A stretch of 7,545 nt of DNA from Nanobdellota archaeon (GTDB lineage: Archaea > Thermoproteota > Nitrososphaeria > Nitrososphaerales > Nitrosopumilaceae). Within the stretch, counting starts at the first letter, position 1, and every line of letters starts with the position of its first letter. Below, piece by piece: positions 1 to 6,045 of this stretch. The notes beneath the pieces are model-generated. The model was not told where the DNA came from. It made no database searches and saw nothing but the letters and a program-made list of their open reading frames with translations. Location of the stretch: assembly GCA_012030815.1 (NCBI GenBank), contig JAAUVF010000038.1:1-7545 (forward strand), in the 5' to 3' direction. A program made the translations under genes and the position numbers.

Positions 1-539
1 TTTCCAAAATAATCCAGTGAAAATAAATTTGCACCTCCTTCACTTGCGCTACCTATTATTTTTGGTGTTGTAATTTCAATGAATTTTTTTTCTGCTAATG
101 TTTTACGTAAAGTTTCTAGTACAAAGTGTCGTAATTTGAAAATTGACGCAGTTTTTTGGTTTCTCATATCTAATGCACGATGATTCAATCTGGTGTCAAT
201 GTTGCTTTCTAATCTTCCAATTGGATCTACAGGTAGTGGATGAATTGCTTTTGCTAATACGTCAATTTCTTCAGCCTTAATCTCAAATGAAAAATCTCTT
301 GCCTTTGTTTCTTGAACAATTCCTTTAACACTGATTACACTCTGACGACTAATCTCCCCCAAATTATCATTTAATTCACCTTTTACAATAATTTGAGAAA
401 TTCCTGAAACATCTCTTAATGTGATAAAAGTCATCTTTCCTAACTTTCGGAGGTCTTCTACCCAGCCTCCCAACACTACTTGTTTTCCAATAATTGTTGT
501 ATCTAATTCTGCAATATCATGTGTTTTAACAAATCCCAA
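1..539 (-). CDS. aspS: Aspartyl-tRNA synthetase, N-terminal 179 residues (3' end off window)
   Basis: Class II synthetase that charges tRNA-Asp (possibly also tRNA-Asn) in the cytoplasm. I translated the whole stretch and found it uninterrupted. Residues about 5-100 form the OB-fold anticodon-binding domain (GGWVEDLRKLG, then TFITLRDVSGISQIIV). A hinge with PLPVDPIGRLESNIDTRLNHR leads into class II motif 1, and the fragment ends in FIEITTPKIIGSASEGGANL, the characteristic archaeal AspRS block. Motifs 2 and 3 lie beyond the window edge. The start is TTG: an in-frame TAG lies immediately upstream, and a GGTGA ribosome-binding site sits 6 bases before it. It follows the KH gene by 6 bases, so the two are surely co-transcribed. 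The residue aligned by eye with Trp26 of the Thermococcus enzyme, a position linked to Asp/Asn discrimination, is Glu, so discrimination cannot be predicted. Identity is very sure. Confidence 0.96.
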   Translation of the reverse strand, partial: MGFVKTHDIAELDTTIIGKQVVLGGWVEDLRKLGKMTFITLRDVSGISQIIVKGELNDNLGEISRQSVISVKGIVQETKARDFSFEIKAEEIDVLAKAIHPLPVDPIGRLESNIDTRLNHRALDMRNQKTASIFKLRHFVLETLRKTLAEKKFIEITTPKIIGSASEGGANLFSLDYFG

Positions 540-545
540 CTATCT

Positions 546-550
546 TCACC
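546..550 (-). promoter_or_regulatory. Ribosome binding site for aspS
   Basis: GGTGA on the minus strand overlaps the TGA stop of the upstream KH gene and lies 6 bases before the TTG chosen as the aspS start. It complements the archaeal 16S 3' end (CACCTCC core). It supports the unusual TTG start and coupled translation of the two genes. Confidence 0.6.
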
Positions 551-1061
551 GTCTTTTTTCTTCAAATTCTATCTCAATGTCAAGGTTTCGGGCGTTTTTG
601 ACGATTTGAACAATCTTGTTTGTGTCAATTGGAAATCTTGGAGTCCATTTTCCAGACACCACTGCCTTTGTTTTTTGAACTCCGCCTGGTGCCCAAACTG
701 AATTTATTGACAAAATTTTTGTTGGGAAAAACAGGTCCTCGATGAATCTCTTGTCATCTTCATTTGCTTCAACTAGCCAAATTTTTCCCTGAAATTGTTC
801 TTGTAATAATCTGTATAATATTCGACTTTGTCTAATTACCATGATATCGTTTTTGGCCAAAGATAACACATAGTTTCCATTAAACTCCTTGCATGAATAA
901 AGTGAAAACTTGTCTATTGCTTGATTTGTTTTTGCTAAACGTGCTAGTATGATCGATGCATCGGCATCTGCTTTTGTAATTATCCCTGCATCTACATTAC
1001 TTTCACATTTTGGGCAAAGCACCGCATTTTTTGCATCAAAGTTACATATTGGCAGTTTCAT
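546..1061 (-). CDS. Zinc-ribbon/KH-domain NusA-like protein
   Basis: 171-residue protein resembling the archaeal NusA-like transcription elongation factors that carry an N-terminal zinc ribbon; it would act as an RNA-binding factor with RNA polymerase or in translation. Seen: Cys6, Cys16 and Cys19 (CPKC) with Cys57 as a possible fourth metal ligand; a helical stretch at 30-50; a KH-like segment at about 63-120 (LSLAKNDIMVIRQSRILYRL, then GKIWLVEANEDDKRFIEDL and FFPTKILSINSVWAPGG); and a C-terminal alpha/beta segment at 130-168 that may be a second KH-like half. The KH GxxG loop is not recognisable; RQSR occupies its expected place. The ATG start lies about 35 bases after a TATA box. The stop is 6 bases before aspS, and this pairing with a synthetase supports an information-processing role. 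Family assignment is from memory; the exact function is uncertain. Confidence 0.8.
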   Translation of the reverse strand: MKLPICNFDAKNAVLCPKCESNVDAGIITKADADASIILARLAKTNQAIDKFSLYSCKEFNGNYVLSLAKNDIMVIRQSRILYRLLQEQFQGKIWLVEANEDDKRFIEDLFFPTKILSINSVWAPGGVQKTKAVVSGKWTPRFPIDTNKIVQIVKNARNLDIEIEFEEKRR

Positions 1062-1090
1062 TTGAATCGATTTTTTTCTTTCAGTAAAGT

Positions 1091-1100
1091 TGTTTATATC
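1091..1100 (-). promoter_or_regulatory. TATA box of the KH-aspS operon
   Basis: GATATAAACA on the minus strand is a good archaeal TATA element. Its centre is about 35 bases before the ATG at 1061, which predicts a transcription start near 1070 and a leader of only about 9 bases. No ribosome-binding site precedes that ATG, consistent with a near-leaderless mRNA. Confidence 0.6.
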
Positions 1101-1160
1101 CCTTAGTGAGGCGAGTCATTGATCTTGGAATAGTTAATCTAGTTACAAAATAGATTTGAT

Positions 1161-1321
1161 TTAGATCTCTTTTCTCTTTTTTAGTTTTGACAATTCCTCT
1201 TTAAGTGCAGTATTTTCTAATTGTAATTCACGAAGTTCTATAGTTAAATGCTCCACTATTTTATCTAATCCGTTTATCATTATGCGAGATTCTTCATCTA
1301 AATCAGGTTCTTTTCTTGCAC
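1161..1321 (-). CDS. Small coiled-coil protein (frame restored by one base)
   Basis: Unrecognised small protein, and the first 12 codons need one inserted base. From the ATG at 1280 there is an uninterrupted 39-residue frame (MINGLDKIVEHL to the end KKRKEI). The same frame stays open upstream as DEES/DLD-rich codons without a start. Adding one A to the four-A run at 1311-1314 (T on the plus strand) joins it to a GTG at 1321 and gives 53 residues beginning MQEKEPDLDEES. The C-terminal two thirds (IVEHLTIELRELQLENTALK and on) has leucines and isoleucines in heptad spacing and alternating E/K, typical of a parallel coiled coil, with a basic tail. Function unknown; oligomerisation or scaffolding is inference. 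It is separated by about 100 bases from the KH gene and has no close partner. Confidence 0.5.
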
Positions 1322-1460
1322 AAATTTTCTAAAAACTGTATTAACTTAAAGATTTAGTGTAGATTGATAGAAAATTAAGCAATTACTATCTTTGATGTGA
1401 TTATCTTGTAAAAATCAATAATTTAAGAGAAAATTTCGAATATCTCGCCAATCACATATT

Positions 1461-1481
1461 ATTACAAAATATGCTTGTAAT
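1461..1481. repeat. Perfect 7-bp inverted repeat upstream of the pentapeptide gene
   Basis: ATTACAA, a 7-base loop AATATGC, then TTGTAAT, followed on the plus strand by a T-rich tract. It lies in the 226-base gap between the coiled-coil gene and the pentapeptide gene, about 67 bases before the ATG at 1548. It could be a regulator-binding palindrome or a weak hairpin; chance is possible in such AT-rich DNA. Nothing else clear is seen in this gap. Confidence 0.3.
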
Positions 1482-1547
1482 TCTTTATTTTATCTAAAAA
1501 TAATTTATCTAAATTCAAATGTGTATGATTTTGTGATATTTTGTAAA

Positions 1548-2045
1548 ATGAACCCATCTGATGTTTTAAAAAACGAAATTTATCTAACATTAATTTTGAT
1601 TATGAGGAATTAATTGGAAGAAACTTGTCTGATTGTATAATGCACGGCGTTGATCTTCAAAATAGAGATATTCATAATGCTGATCTTAGTAGTAGTGATT
1701 TGAGCGATGCAAATCTTAGCGGCGCAATACTGTTTTTTGTAAAGATGAGGGGTGCTGATATGAGAAACACAAATCTTTTCTAATGCAAAACTTTGGGATG
1801 CTGAATTATATGGCGCAGATCTTAGAGGTGCAGACCTCAGTGGATCTGACTTATTTTATAGTGATTTGAGAAGTGCAGATTTGAGCGATGCAAATTTAAG
1901 CGGTGTAAATCTCAGACACACAAAACTTTGATGGTGCAATTTTGTAAATACTGATTTTACAAATGCAAATTATGATGTATATACGTTAGATACTTTGTCT
2001 GCTGATACAAAGCAATCCTTGCTAAAATATGGTAAATTATGGTAA
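1548..2045 (+). pseudogene. Pentapeptide-repeat protein, frame broken four times
   Basis: The reading frame is broken at four homopolymers: A-run 1568-1573 (one base short), T-run 1776-1779 (one extra), T-run 1927-1929 (one extra) and T-run 1940-1943 (one short). Correcting each gives one continuous 165-residue protein from the ATG at 1548, starting MNPSDVLKKRNLSNI and ending LLKYGKLW. It contains about 27 consecutive pentads of the A(D/N)LXX type, for example DLSSS, DLSDA, NLSGA, ELYGA, DLRGA, DLSGS, DLRSA, which stay in perfect register across all four repairs. Such proteins fold as a right-handed quadrilateral beta helix; some protect gyrase as DNA mimics, but most have no known role. After the last pentads comes a short helical tail with DTLSADTKQSLLKYGKLW. 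The gene stands alone, with dppD 73 bases downstream. The intact register argues for sequence error rather than old decay. Confidence 0.8.
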
Positions 2046-2118
2046 CGTAATTTGTTTATGGTAAATATGCTATTGATAATAGTGTAAGACAGAAATTCTA
2101 GTTTGTTTTTATCATATT

Positions 2119-3051
2119 GTGGTCTTGATTGTAGATGGGCTTTGTGCTGGATATCAAACATCAAAAGGTTCAGTGTATGCCGTAGATGATGTCGATTTTA
2201 ATCTCAATGATGGTGAGTCTATAGGAATTGCAGGAGAAAGTGCTTGTGGAAAAAGTACTTTGGGTCTTTCTATTGTTAGAATGCTTTTGGGCGGAAAATC
2301 TACTGGTAAAATCTTTTTAGATAATACTGAGATACTAGGCATTTCAGAATCAGAGTTTACTGATAAATTTAGATGGAAAACAATCTCAATGATATTTCAA
2401 GGTGCTATGAATTCACTTGACCCTGTTTATACTATTCATGACCAATTTGTTGAAGTTCTAAAACAACACAAGTTTCATGCAAACTTTGATGATGTGATTC
2501 TAAATGCAATTCACTCGGTTAGTCTGGATGATGTTGTTTTAAAGAAATACCCTCATGAGCTTAGTGGTGGAATGAAACAAAGAGTAATCATTGCAATGGC
2601 ACTATTACTTAAACCAAAATTTGTTATTGCAGATGAACCCACAACTGCACTAGATGTACTAATTCAGGCTCAAATAATTAATCTATTAAAGAAACTTAAA
2701 AAAAATGGCATGTCAATTATGTTAATCACACACGATTTAGCAGTTTTATCTGAGATTGCAGATAAAATTGGAATTATGTATGGTGGACATATGGTTGAAT
2801 TTGGTTCATCTTATGAAATTTACAAAAATCCAAAGCACCCTTACACGCAAGGACTGTTAGAATCAATTCCTACGTTAACTGGTAATATCCCAAAATACAT
2901 CAAAGGAAACCCTCCTAGTCTATTGGAACCTGCAACTCAGTGTAGATTTATTGAACGATGTCCTCTTGCAGTAGAAAAATGTAAGACAATTCCGCCTAAA
3001 TTTAAAACAGACACTGGATATGTACGATGTTGGTTATATGAAGACAAATAA
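2119..3051 (+). CDS. dppD: DppD/OppD-type peptide ABC transporter ATP-binding protein
   Basis: 310-residue ATPase of the dipeptide/oligopeptide/nickel ABC importer family, which would sit on the inner face of the membrane and power uptake. Seen: Walker A GESACGKST (39-47; the usual GESGCGKST has one Gly replaced by Ala42), Q-loop Gln94 in MIFQGAMNSLDP, signature LSGGMKQR (148-155), Walker B FVIADEP with Glu173, D-loop ALD, and H-loop His205 (LITHD). The family C-terminal oligo_HPY domain follows (NPKHPYTQGLLESIP, 237 on) with Cys275, Cys281, Cys288 and Cys304, the pattern that binds a 4Fe-4S cluster in at least one characterised DppD. The first start after an in-frame stop is GTG 2119; TTG 2125 is an alternative. 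No permease, second ATPase or binding-protein gene is adjacent, so partners must be encoded elsewhere. It ends 2 bases from a convergent gene. Confidence 0.95.
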   Translation: MVLIVDGLCAGYQTSKGSVYAVDDVDFNLNDGESIGIAGESACGKSTLGLSIVRMLLGGKSTGKIFLDNTEILGISESEFTDKFRWKTISMIFQGAMNSLDPVYTIHDQFVEVLKQHKFHANFDDVILNAIHSVSLDDVVLKKYPHELSGGMKQRVIIAMALLLKPKFVIADEPTTALDVLIQAQIINLLKKLKKNGMSIMLITHDLAVLSEIADKIGIMYGGHMVEFGSSYEIYKNPKHPYTQGLLESIPTLTGNIPKYIKGNPPSLLEPATQCRFIERCPLAVEKCKTIPPKFKTDTGYVRCWLYEDK

Positions 3052-3053
3052 AT

Positions 3054-3341
3054 TCATTTTAAATATTCTTCATCAATTTTGTTAAGATAAACTTCTTGAA
3101 TTTTTAATATTTCTCTATCTGTTGTATTGTTGCAGATCATTTTTGCATATTTTAATAAATCCTGCTGTATTCCTGCTTTTTCAAATTCATCTATGCTTTG
3201 AAATGTATCTTGTTGAAATTTCATAACCTCTCTCAAATTTGCACTTAATTCTTCTATTTTCATTTTTTGATAATCTTTGGAATTCAAATCTCTCATGTTT
3301 ATTTTATTGATCAATTCCTTAATTTCATCGATTTCTTCCAT
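3054..3341 (-). CDS. Small helical hypothetical protein
   Basis: 95 residues, not recognised. The composition is charged and almost wholly helix-forming (MEEIDEIKELINKINMRDLN, then KMKIEELSANLREVMKFQQD, with EFEKAGIQQDLLKYAKMIC and a C-terminal ILKIQEVYLNKIDEEYLK). No signal peptide, membrane segment or metal motif; one cysteine only. Hydrophobic residues at 3-4 spacing suggest a helical bundle or short coiled coils, perhaps a small partner of another protein. It starts at ATG with no clear ribosome-binding site, and is convergent with the ABC ATPase gene, leaving only 2 bases between stop codons, so the two transcripts must overlap. It lies 75 bases after the 126-residue gene on the same strand and could share its transcript. 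The uninterrupted frame and codon use like its neighbours support a real gene. Confidence 0.7.
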   Translation of the reverse strand: MEEIDEIKELINKINMRDLNSKDYQKMKIEELSANLREVMKFQQDTFQSIDEFEKAGIQQDLLKYAKMICNNTTDREILKIQEVYLNKIDEEYLK

Positions 3342-3416
3342 AGTTTTCTTAAAATAATTATTCTAAAAAAAGTTAATGGTTATTTTCTAAAATACATTAT
3401 CATTAATTCTGATATT

Positions 3417-3797
3417 TTACATCTTTGCATATTTTTTTACAATTGGTAAACACGAATCAATTATTCGTAACATTTCTGAGCGGATTACTTTTTTATCAAT
3501 TGATATCCATACACGAACTTTTTTAATTGCAAATGATATTGTCTGAACCTTCTTTCTTTCTTCCCATACGAATTCAACCTCTCCAAGATTCTTATCAAAG
3601 AATTCCTCAAGGTCTGTTTTTATGGCAATATGTGAAAATTGATACTGGGTATTTTTTTCATCTAAAAGAGGTGTTAAATCTGGCCTTCTTTTGTATGCCA
3701 AAAGCTCTCCGCCCTTCCCAACTATGCCTACAAATCTAATAAATGGGCTAATTCCAGATATTTCATCACAAATTTTTACATATTCTTTTTTTATCAT
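3417..3797 (-). CDS. Thaumarchaeal small protein, DUF6659-like
   Basis: 126 residues. The layout resembles a family of about 120-residue proteins that occurs in many copies in ammonia-oxidising archaea (I recall it as DUF6659; this is from memory). Seen: an N-terminal helix (YVKICDEISGIS), a beta hairpin FIRFVGIVGKGGELLAYKRR that looks like a roadblock/profilin-type sheet, PDLTPLLDEKNTQYQFSHIA, a helix with TDLEEFFDKNLGEVEFVW, two strands (VQTISFAIKKVRVWISIDKK) and a closing helix ending IVKKYAKM. No signal peptide or membrane segment. The role of the family is not known to me; a small sensory or regulatory domain is inference. The ATG lies about 28 bases from a TATA-like box, suggesting a leaderless mRNA. 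It is divergent from the VTT membrane gene and upstream of the helical 95-residue gene. Confidence 0.75.
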   Translation of the reverse strand: MIKKEYVKICDEISGISPFIRFVGIVGKGGELLAYKRRPDLTPLLDEKNTQYQFSHIAIKTDLEEFFDKNLGEVEFVWEERKKVQTISFAIKKVRVWISIDKKVIRSEMLRIIDSCLPIVKKYAKM

Positions 3798-3820
3798 CTG
3801 ACTTGCTTGTAAGAAGATGA

Positions 3821-3830
3821 TATTTTAATG
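3821..3830 (-). promoter_or_regulatory. TATA-like box for the 126-residue gene
   Basis: CATTAAAATA on the minus strand is centred about 28 bases before the ATG at 3797. That is the spacing expected for a leaderless archaeal transcript, and no ribosome-binding site is seen in between. Confidence 0.45.
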
Positions 3831-3867
3831 ATTGTGGTATGTTTTGAAAATCATTATCCACTTCGCT

Positions 3868-3877
3868 TTTAATAAAT
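3868..3877 (+). promoter_or_regulatory. TATA-like box for the VTT membrane gene
   Basis: TTTAATAAAT on the plus strand is centred about 29 bases before the GTG at 3901, which predicts leaderless transcription starting at or next to the GTG. Together with the opposite element at 3821-3830 it makes a compact divergent promoter of about 100 bases. Confidence 0.5.
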
Positions 3878-3900
3878 AATGCCTATCTGAAGGTTGTTTT

Positions 3901-4528
3901 GTGGATTTTGCAGCAATATTTCCTTTTGCCCCTGAAATTGGATACATTGGTTTAGTATTAGTTAATTTTTTTTGGCTCTTTAATTCCATTTATCCCACTA
4001 CCTGGATTTCTTTTACTTGCTTCAATGTCTGTGGGTGAACAATTTGATCTACACATTTTAGCAATCCTTTCTGCATTGGCTGCAACTGCTGCAAACAAAT
4101 TATTTCTATATTAGTTATGAAGGACGACGTATTATAAGTGAAAAACTAGAAAGAGAATGCGCCCATTTGAACGATTAGTAAAACGATATGGTGCAGCGCT
4201 GCATTTTTGCAGCAGCAACACCAATACCTGATGACTTGATCTATGTACCATTAGGACTTGCAAAGTATAATCCAAAACGATTTTTCATTGCAACTCTACT
4301 GGTAAATTAGTACTTAGTTACTCTATTGTTTTCATATCTCATCATCTTGGAATCTCTTTAGTTGAACCATTTCTTGAAAATATAACTGATGTAACTACAG
4401 TGTACATTGGAATTATCATATTTGGTGTAATGATGACTTTGGTTGTTGTTTTACTTTTGAGATTGAATTGGGAAAAAATTTTAGGACGATTTGTGCCTTG
4501 GACATTAGATGAAAACAACGAGAAATAG
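3901..4528 (+). pseudogene. VTT/DedA (SNARE-associated) membrane protein, frame broken six times
   Basis: Integral membrane protein of the VTT/DedA type; family members act in membrane lipid or ion homeostasis, some as lipid scramblases. Six single-base changes restore a 209-residue protein: T-run 3966-3973 and T-run 4103-4105 each one too long; A-run 4141-4145, a G near 4195-4199, T-run 4204-4208 and A4298 each one short. The repaired protein has an N-terminal hydrophobic region with FFGSLIPFIPLPGFLLLAS (re-entrant VTT segment), a second hydrophobic stretch (ILAILSALAATAANK) leading to YISYEGRR, a basic linker with RMRPFERLVKRYGAAAA, the core ATPIPDDLIYVPLGLAKYNP, then KRFFIATLTGKL and a final membrane helix near VYIGIIIFGVMMTLVVVLLL. 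The GTG start is fixed by an upstream in-frame TAA and the TATA box. The stop is 6 bases from the convergent glycosylase gene. Homopolymer error or recent decay are both possible. Confidence 0.78.
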
Positions 4529-4534
4529 TTTGTT

Positions 4535-5095
4535 CTAGTTTGTCATTTTAAAATTCCATAATTTTTCTGTTCCGTTTTTTATTCCAATTCTAGGACTAGA
4601 TATTATTTTACCATTGATTGTTATCCCATCTGTAATGTATAATTCTGAATTTACTGTGAGATCTAATCCATAATGATTTTTTGTGATTTTTAGTGCCTGT
4701 GTTAATTTTGCAGGACCGTTTGTAAGTGTTTTTCTATCTTTTAGACCTCTATTTTTTTCCATAATTTTGATTCCTTTTTCTGGGTTTATCGCTCGAATTA
4801 AAACCGCACCTGCCTCAAATTTTGAATTTCTTGCAACTATGTTAAAGCAATAATGCATCCCATAAGTAAAATAAACATATGCTTTTCCTACTTCTCCAAA
4901 CATCACTTTATTTCGTTCAGTCATTTTTCTATACGCGTGACTTGCAGGATCATCGTTATGTCTATATGCCTCAGTTTCTGTTATTATTCCTGAAATCTCA
5001 CTTTTACCTATTTTTCTAACTATCTTCTTTCCTAGTAATTTTTTTGCAACTAAAACTGTGTCACGTGAATAAAATGTTCTAGGTAGTATAGTCAA
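4535..5095 (-). CDS. mpg: AAG/MPG-type 3-methyladenine (alkylpurine) DNA glycosylase
   Basis: Monofunctional base-excision-repair enzyme that flips out and cuts off alkylated or deaminated purines (3-methyladenine, hypoxanthine). The 186 residues match the family's compact microbial form. By alignment with human AAG from memory: general base Glu42 and Tyr44 in ITETEAY (human Glu125, Tyr127), His53 in DPASHAYR (His136), Tyr75 and the intercalating Tyr78 in YVYFTYGMHYCFN (Tyr159, Tyr162), Asn85 (Asn169) and Arg101 in AVLIRAINP (Arg182). NGPAKLTQAL and SPRIGI are also family blocks. All key residues are present. The start is TTG 5095: in-frame stops lie two codons upstream, and LPRTFYSRD is the expected N-terminus. 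The gene overlaps the end of the uracil glycosylase gene by 17 bases once that frame is restored, so the two form a repair operon. Confidence 0.95.
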   Translation of the reverse strand: MTILPRTFYSRDTVLVAKKLLGKKIVRKIGKSEISGIITETEAYRHNDDPASHAYRKMTERNKVMFGEVGKAYVYFTYGMHYCFNIVARNSKFEAGAVLIRAINPEKGIKIMEKNRGLKDRKTLTNGPAKLTQALKITKNHYGLDLTVNSELYITDGITINGKIISSPRIGIKNGTEKLWNFKMTN

Positions 5096-5679
5096 TATCT
5101 ATCAAAACTTGTTTGTCATTTTTTAAGTCTCTGATTAAATTAAATAATTTTAAAATATCTTCTTTTAGAACTGTTATTAGTTCTTGATTGTAGATTGTTG
5201 CAGCTGGATGAACTGTCAAAAATAAAACTGATTGTCTTTTTTACAAGTTTTCCTCGATATTTTGTAATTTCGGAACCGCCTAAAATCGAATTAAATGCAG
5301 TATTTCCTAAAATGCATATTATTTTTGGTTTTATGATTGCCATTTCTTTTTGGAGATAATCATCACATGCATTCCTTTCTGAAATAGTTGGGACTCTGTT
5401 ATTTGGAGGTCTACACTTTACAACGTTTGTTATGTATATTGATTCTCTTGATACCCCTGCATTTTCTAATGCGTTACTCAATCTTTGGCCTGCAATTCCG
5501 ACAAATGGTTCTCCTTGCTTGTCTTCATTTCTTCCTGGTGCTTCCCCTACAAAAATCACATCTGACTGAAAATTTCCTTTACCTGGGACCGAATTTGTTC
5601 TAGTTTTAACTAGTTCGCATTTTGTGCATTTAATCACTTTTTGTCTTATATTTTCTAATTCCTCATTTATCATTCCCAA
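5079..5679 (-). CDS. udg: Family 4 uracil-DNA glycosylase (4Fe-4S), C-terminus frameshifted
   Basis: Removes uracil from DNA at the start of base-excision repair. Seen, numbering from TTG 5679: iron-sulphur ligands Cys18, Cys21 (CTKC), Cys89 and Cys105; active-site motif GEAPGRNEDKQGEPFVG (45-61) with AGQRL; YITNVVKCRPPNNRVPT; and ICILGNTAFNSIL. As read, the frame drifts after RGKLVKK and would end at 5140 with a serine/asparagine-rich tail. Adding one base to the run at 5237-5242 and one to the run at 5218-5222 restores DNQFYFLTVHPAATIYN, which contains the second active-site motif HPAA (His158), and continues to a TAG at 5079, giving 200 residues. The start could be TTG 5679 or ATG 5673; I favour ATG. 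Length and motifs fit the family. The restored end overlaps the alkyladenine glycosylase start by 17 bases. Confidence 0.93.
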
Positions 5680-5690
5680 ATTCCTGTGTT

Positions 5691-5700
5691 TTGTATATTG
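5691..5700 (-). promoter_or_regulatory. Possible TATA box for the glycosylase operon
   Basis: CAATATACAA on the minus strand is centred about 23 bases before the ATG at 5673 and 17 before the alternative TTG at 5679. The spacing suits a leaderless start at the ATG better than at the TTG. The rest of 5701-5828 shows no convincing gene or structure. Confidence 0.4.
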
Positions 5701-5828
5701 CTCATCATCAACTAATAAGAATGATCTTGGATGTGTTTTGTTTTAATTAATGCTGATTTAGTGCAATGTCGATTTGAGTTCACTGGGTATTGTGATTTGA
5801 TTGATGAAATATTGTTTTTGGAGATTAC

Positions 5829-5975
5829 TCAATGATTGGATATTGCAGGCATGGTAAAGTAATATTCATCCTCAAAACTATCATCTATGCGCCCTTTTTT
5901 ACGAAGAAATTCAAAATAGGTTGCACAATTAGCATAAAATTCTCCATTTTTACCTTCATGACTTTCTTGGTTCAT
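5829..5975 (-). CDS. 48-residue hypothetical protein
   Basis: Short uninterrupted frame from ATG to TGA, not recognised. It begins MNQESHEGKNGEFYANCATY and ends with EDEYYFTMPAISNH. It is acidic and aromatic-rich (four Phe, four Tyr) with a small basic patch FLRKKGR at 23-29 and one Cys; no membrane segment or repeated metal motif. The composition is unlike translated intergenic AT-rich DNA, which favours a real gene, but no clear ribosome-binding site is seen and an AATTTATTA stretch is too close to the ATG to be its TATA box. It lies 70 bases after the histidine kinase stop and about 150 bases before the uracil glycosylase, all on the same strand. It might be read through from the kinase transcript. 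A partner or regulator of either neighbour would be speculation. Confidence 0.5.
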   Translation of the reverse strand: MNQESHEGKNGEFYANCATYFEFLRKKGRIDDSFEDEYYFTMPAISNH

Positions 5976-6045
5976 TGTAATAAATTCTAAAAAAATCCAT
6001 TTTTTCAGGAGAGTGAGAGATTTTAGTTAAGCAAGTTTGTTTTCT

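Noticed and set aside
421..701. Plus-strand frames opposite aspS and the KH gene
   Set aside because: They lie antisense to two intact, clearly identified genes, and their translations look like low-complexity shadow sequence.
1548..4310. Programmed ribosomal frameshifting as an explanation for the broken frames
   Set aside because: Too many events, in both directions, without slippery heptamers plus downstream structure, and at unrelated positions in unrelated genes.
5731..5835. Plus-strand frame of 34 codons from ATG, beginning MCFVLINADL, faintly like an AsnC/Lrp-type C-terminal domain
   Set aside because: Too short, no promoter or conserved continuation, and the resemblance is limited to a few residues; it also overlaps the end of the 48-residue gene.
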